This document shows, in pieces, positions 4,534-5,377 of a DNA stretch of 5,377 nt. The DNA is from Clostridiales bacterium (GTDB lineage: Bacteria > Bacillota > Clostridia > Oscillospirales > QAMX01). Each line of letters starts with the position of its first letter. Position 1 is the first letter of the stretch. Location: positions 1 through 5,377 of the forward strand of contig JAEERN010000141.1 of the NCBI GenBank assembly GCA_016285815.1, written 5' to 3'. Made by a program: the position numbers and the translations under genes. Under the pieces are notes generated by a model. The model made no database searches. It was not told the DNA's origin and worked only from the letters and a program-made list of their open reading frames with translations.

Positions 4534-5013
4534 ATGAGCGTCAAGCTGTGCCGTCTCCTTCAGATCATCGCCGTTGCGCTGTACGCGCTGGCGCTGTTCG
4601 TCTGTCTGCTTTCGATCCCGTTTGCGGGGCCGCTGTCCGGGCTGTTCAACGATCGCCTGGAAATTGTCTTCCGCGTTCCCATCGAGGCGCTGGTCCGCTG
4701 TCTCGTGATGCTGGTGCTGTCGGCGCTCTTCCTGATCGTGTCGCTGACGCGCGCGCCCAGGGGGCTGATCAGCGCCGCGGTCGTCGTCGTTGCGGCGCTG
4801 ACCGTTCTCTACGGCGTTCTGTTCTCTCCGCTGATCTCGGTCCTGGTCTCCAGGATGCTCCTCGCTCAGGGGGCCGCGTCGATGTCTGCTTATTCGGCGC
4901 TGAACAGCGCCGTCAGCCTGCTGACCGGCGCGATCACCAGTCCGGCCCTGATCCTGATGTTCCTTTCCATGGGCGGGATGCTGGGCAAGGATCTGTCCCG
5001 CAGGGCGGCCTGA
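4534..5013 (+). CDS. Hypothetical four-helix integral membrane protein
   Basis: This 159-residue protein is not recognised. It is strongly hydrophobic, with four predicted membrane helices at about residues 7-30, 52-72, 77-100 and 122-146. A short loop (31-51) contains FNDRLEIVFRVPIEALVR, and the tail KDLSRRAA is basic, suggesting a cytoplasmic C-terminus. No catalytic motif, signal peptidase site or transporter signature was seen. The ATG at 4534 is chosen because AGAAAGGA (4515-4522) precedes it by 11 bases; a GTG at 4480 in the same frame lacks a ribosome site. No promoter was found in the 108 bases after rubredoxin, so it may depend on read-through. Composition matches the GC-rich surroundings. 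It ends before a bidirectional terminator. Confidence 0.8.
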   Translation: MSVKLCRLLQIIAVALYALALFVCLLSIPFAGPLSGLFNDRLEIVFRVPIEALVRCLVMLVLSALFLIVSLTRAPRGLISAAVVVVAALTVLYGVLFSPLISVLVSRMLLAQGAASMSAYSALNSAVSLLTGAITSPALILMFLSMGGMLGKDLSRRAA

Positions 5014-5041
5014 GGGCGGCCCCGTTTTCCCCGGCAAAATC

Positions 5042-5083
5042 AAAAAGACCCGCGCGGCCGTCGAAAGCCGCCGGGTCTTTTTT
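5042..5083. terminator. Bidirectional terminator between the membrane protein gene and mutY
   Basis: AAAAAGACCCG (5042-5052) pairs with CGGGTCTTTTT (5072-5082). The stem continues with GCGGC (5054-5058) and GCCGC (5067-5071) after a one-base bulge, around an eight-base loop. Both strands end in at least five T residues, and it lies between two convergent genes. Confidence 0.92.
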
Positions 5084-5085
5084 CT

Positions 5086-5377
5086 TCACGCTTCGTCCCC
5101 CGGCTCCATCTTCCGCACGAAGGCCCGGAAGGCCGTCGGCACGGCGTAGCGCGCCCGGATCTCTTCGGCCGTGCGCCAGATCAAAGCGCCGGGCGCGTTC
5201 TCGTTCTCTTCCGCCTCCCCCGCCGCGCAGGTTTGGGCGCACAGGACCCGGTATCCGGTCATGCGCCACTCGACGTGGGTGAACACGTGCGACGCGCTCC
5301 CGCAGGGCTCGACCGAAAGCGCCTCGAGGCCCCACCCCGCCAGCGCGGCCCGCACGGCCTCCGGCCCGGCCGGGCCC
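5086..5377 (-). CDS. mutY: A/G-specific adenine glycosylase MutY, C-terminal part (5' end beyond window)
   Basis: The frame stays open from the right edge (first full codon at 5376) to TGA at 5088-5086, giving the last 96 residues. MutY removes adenine mispaired with 8-oxoguanine. The visible part is its C-terminal NUDIX-like domain, which reads the oxidised base. The diagnostic string is HVFTHVEWRMTGYRV, close to the family's H-x-F-T/S-H-x-E-W-x-M-x-G-Y pattern, followed by an acidic loop and W-x-x-x-E-E-I..YAVPTAFRAFV near the end. The catalytic helix-hairpin-helix domain and the 4Fe-4S cluster loop would lie to the right of the window. An internal GTG at 5355 is not a credible start because it would lack the catalytic domain. 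It ends just before the bidirectional terminator. Confidence 0.9.
   Translation of the reverse strand, partial: GPAGPEAVRAALAGWGLEALSVEPCGSASHVFTHVEWRMTGYRVLCAQTCAAGEAEENENAPGALIWRTAEEIRARYAVPTAFRAFVRKMEPGDEA

Noticed and set aside
5014..5335. Minus-strand frame reading through the bidirectional terminator and opposite the membrane protein end
   Set aside because: It is an out-of-frame shadow of mutY, whose true frame contains the conserved THVEW motif and stops at 5086.

Overview
The window looks like chromosomal DNA from a GC-rich, endospore-forming anaerobe of the class Clostridia, probably an Oscillospirales-type gut lineage. The reasons are a partial sporulation protein SpoIIE, a TPP-riboswitch-controlled ECF thiamine transporter ThiT, a PerR/reverse-rubrerythrin pair, a rubredoxin, and many textbook sigma-A promoters and Rho-independent terminators. 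No phage, transposon, CRISPR array, tRNA or rRNA is visible.

Layout. Positions 1-730 (minus) hold the N-terminal membrane part of SpoIIE, running off the left edge. Positions 731-1091 are a divergent control region: a long-spaced Spo0A-class promoter candidate on the minus strand, and on the plus strand a TTGACA-N17-TATGAT promoter, a TPP aptamer and a terminator hairpin in front of thiT (1092-1913). ThiT carries an unusual C-terminal extension with two predicted membrane segments. Downstream are three perfect copies of an 18-bp tandem repeat and two hairpins. A consensus promoter with a Fur/PerR-like operator inside it then drives perR (2195-2584) and a reverse rubrerythrin (2604-3146). After two terminators, one of them bidirectional, comes a minus-strand lipoprotein (3288-4025) whose exported domain is strikingly AT-rich. 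Divergent promoters separate it from a rubredoxin (4267-4425) with a shortened first cysteine motif. A four-helix membrane protein of unknown function (4534-5013), a bidirectional terminator, and the C-terminal part of MutY (minus strand, 5086 to the right edge) close the window.

How the genes fit together. PerR (peroxide sensor), reverse rubrerythrin (peroxide/oxygen reduction) and rubredoxin (electron donor) make a coherent peroxide-defence set, and MutY repairs the A:8-oxoguanine damage left by oxidants. The lipoprotein sits between rubrerythrin and rubredoxin and looks compositionally foreign. SpoIIE and ThiT belong to sporulation and vitamin uptake and share only a divergent promoter region.

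No wholly new system was found. The best leads are the CxC rubredoxin, the two-composition lipoprotein gene, the extended ThiT, and the detailed antiterminator/terminator switch that can be read directly from the thiT leader.
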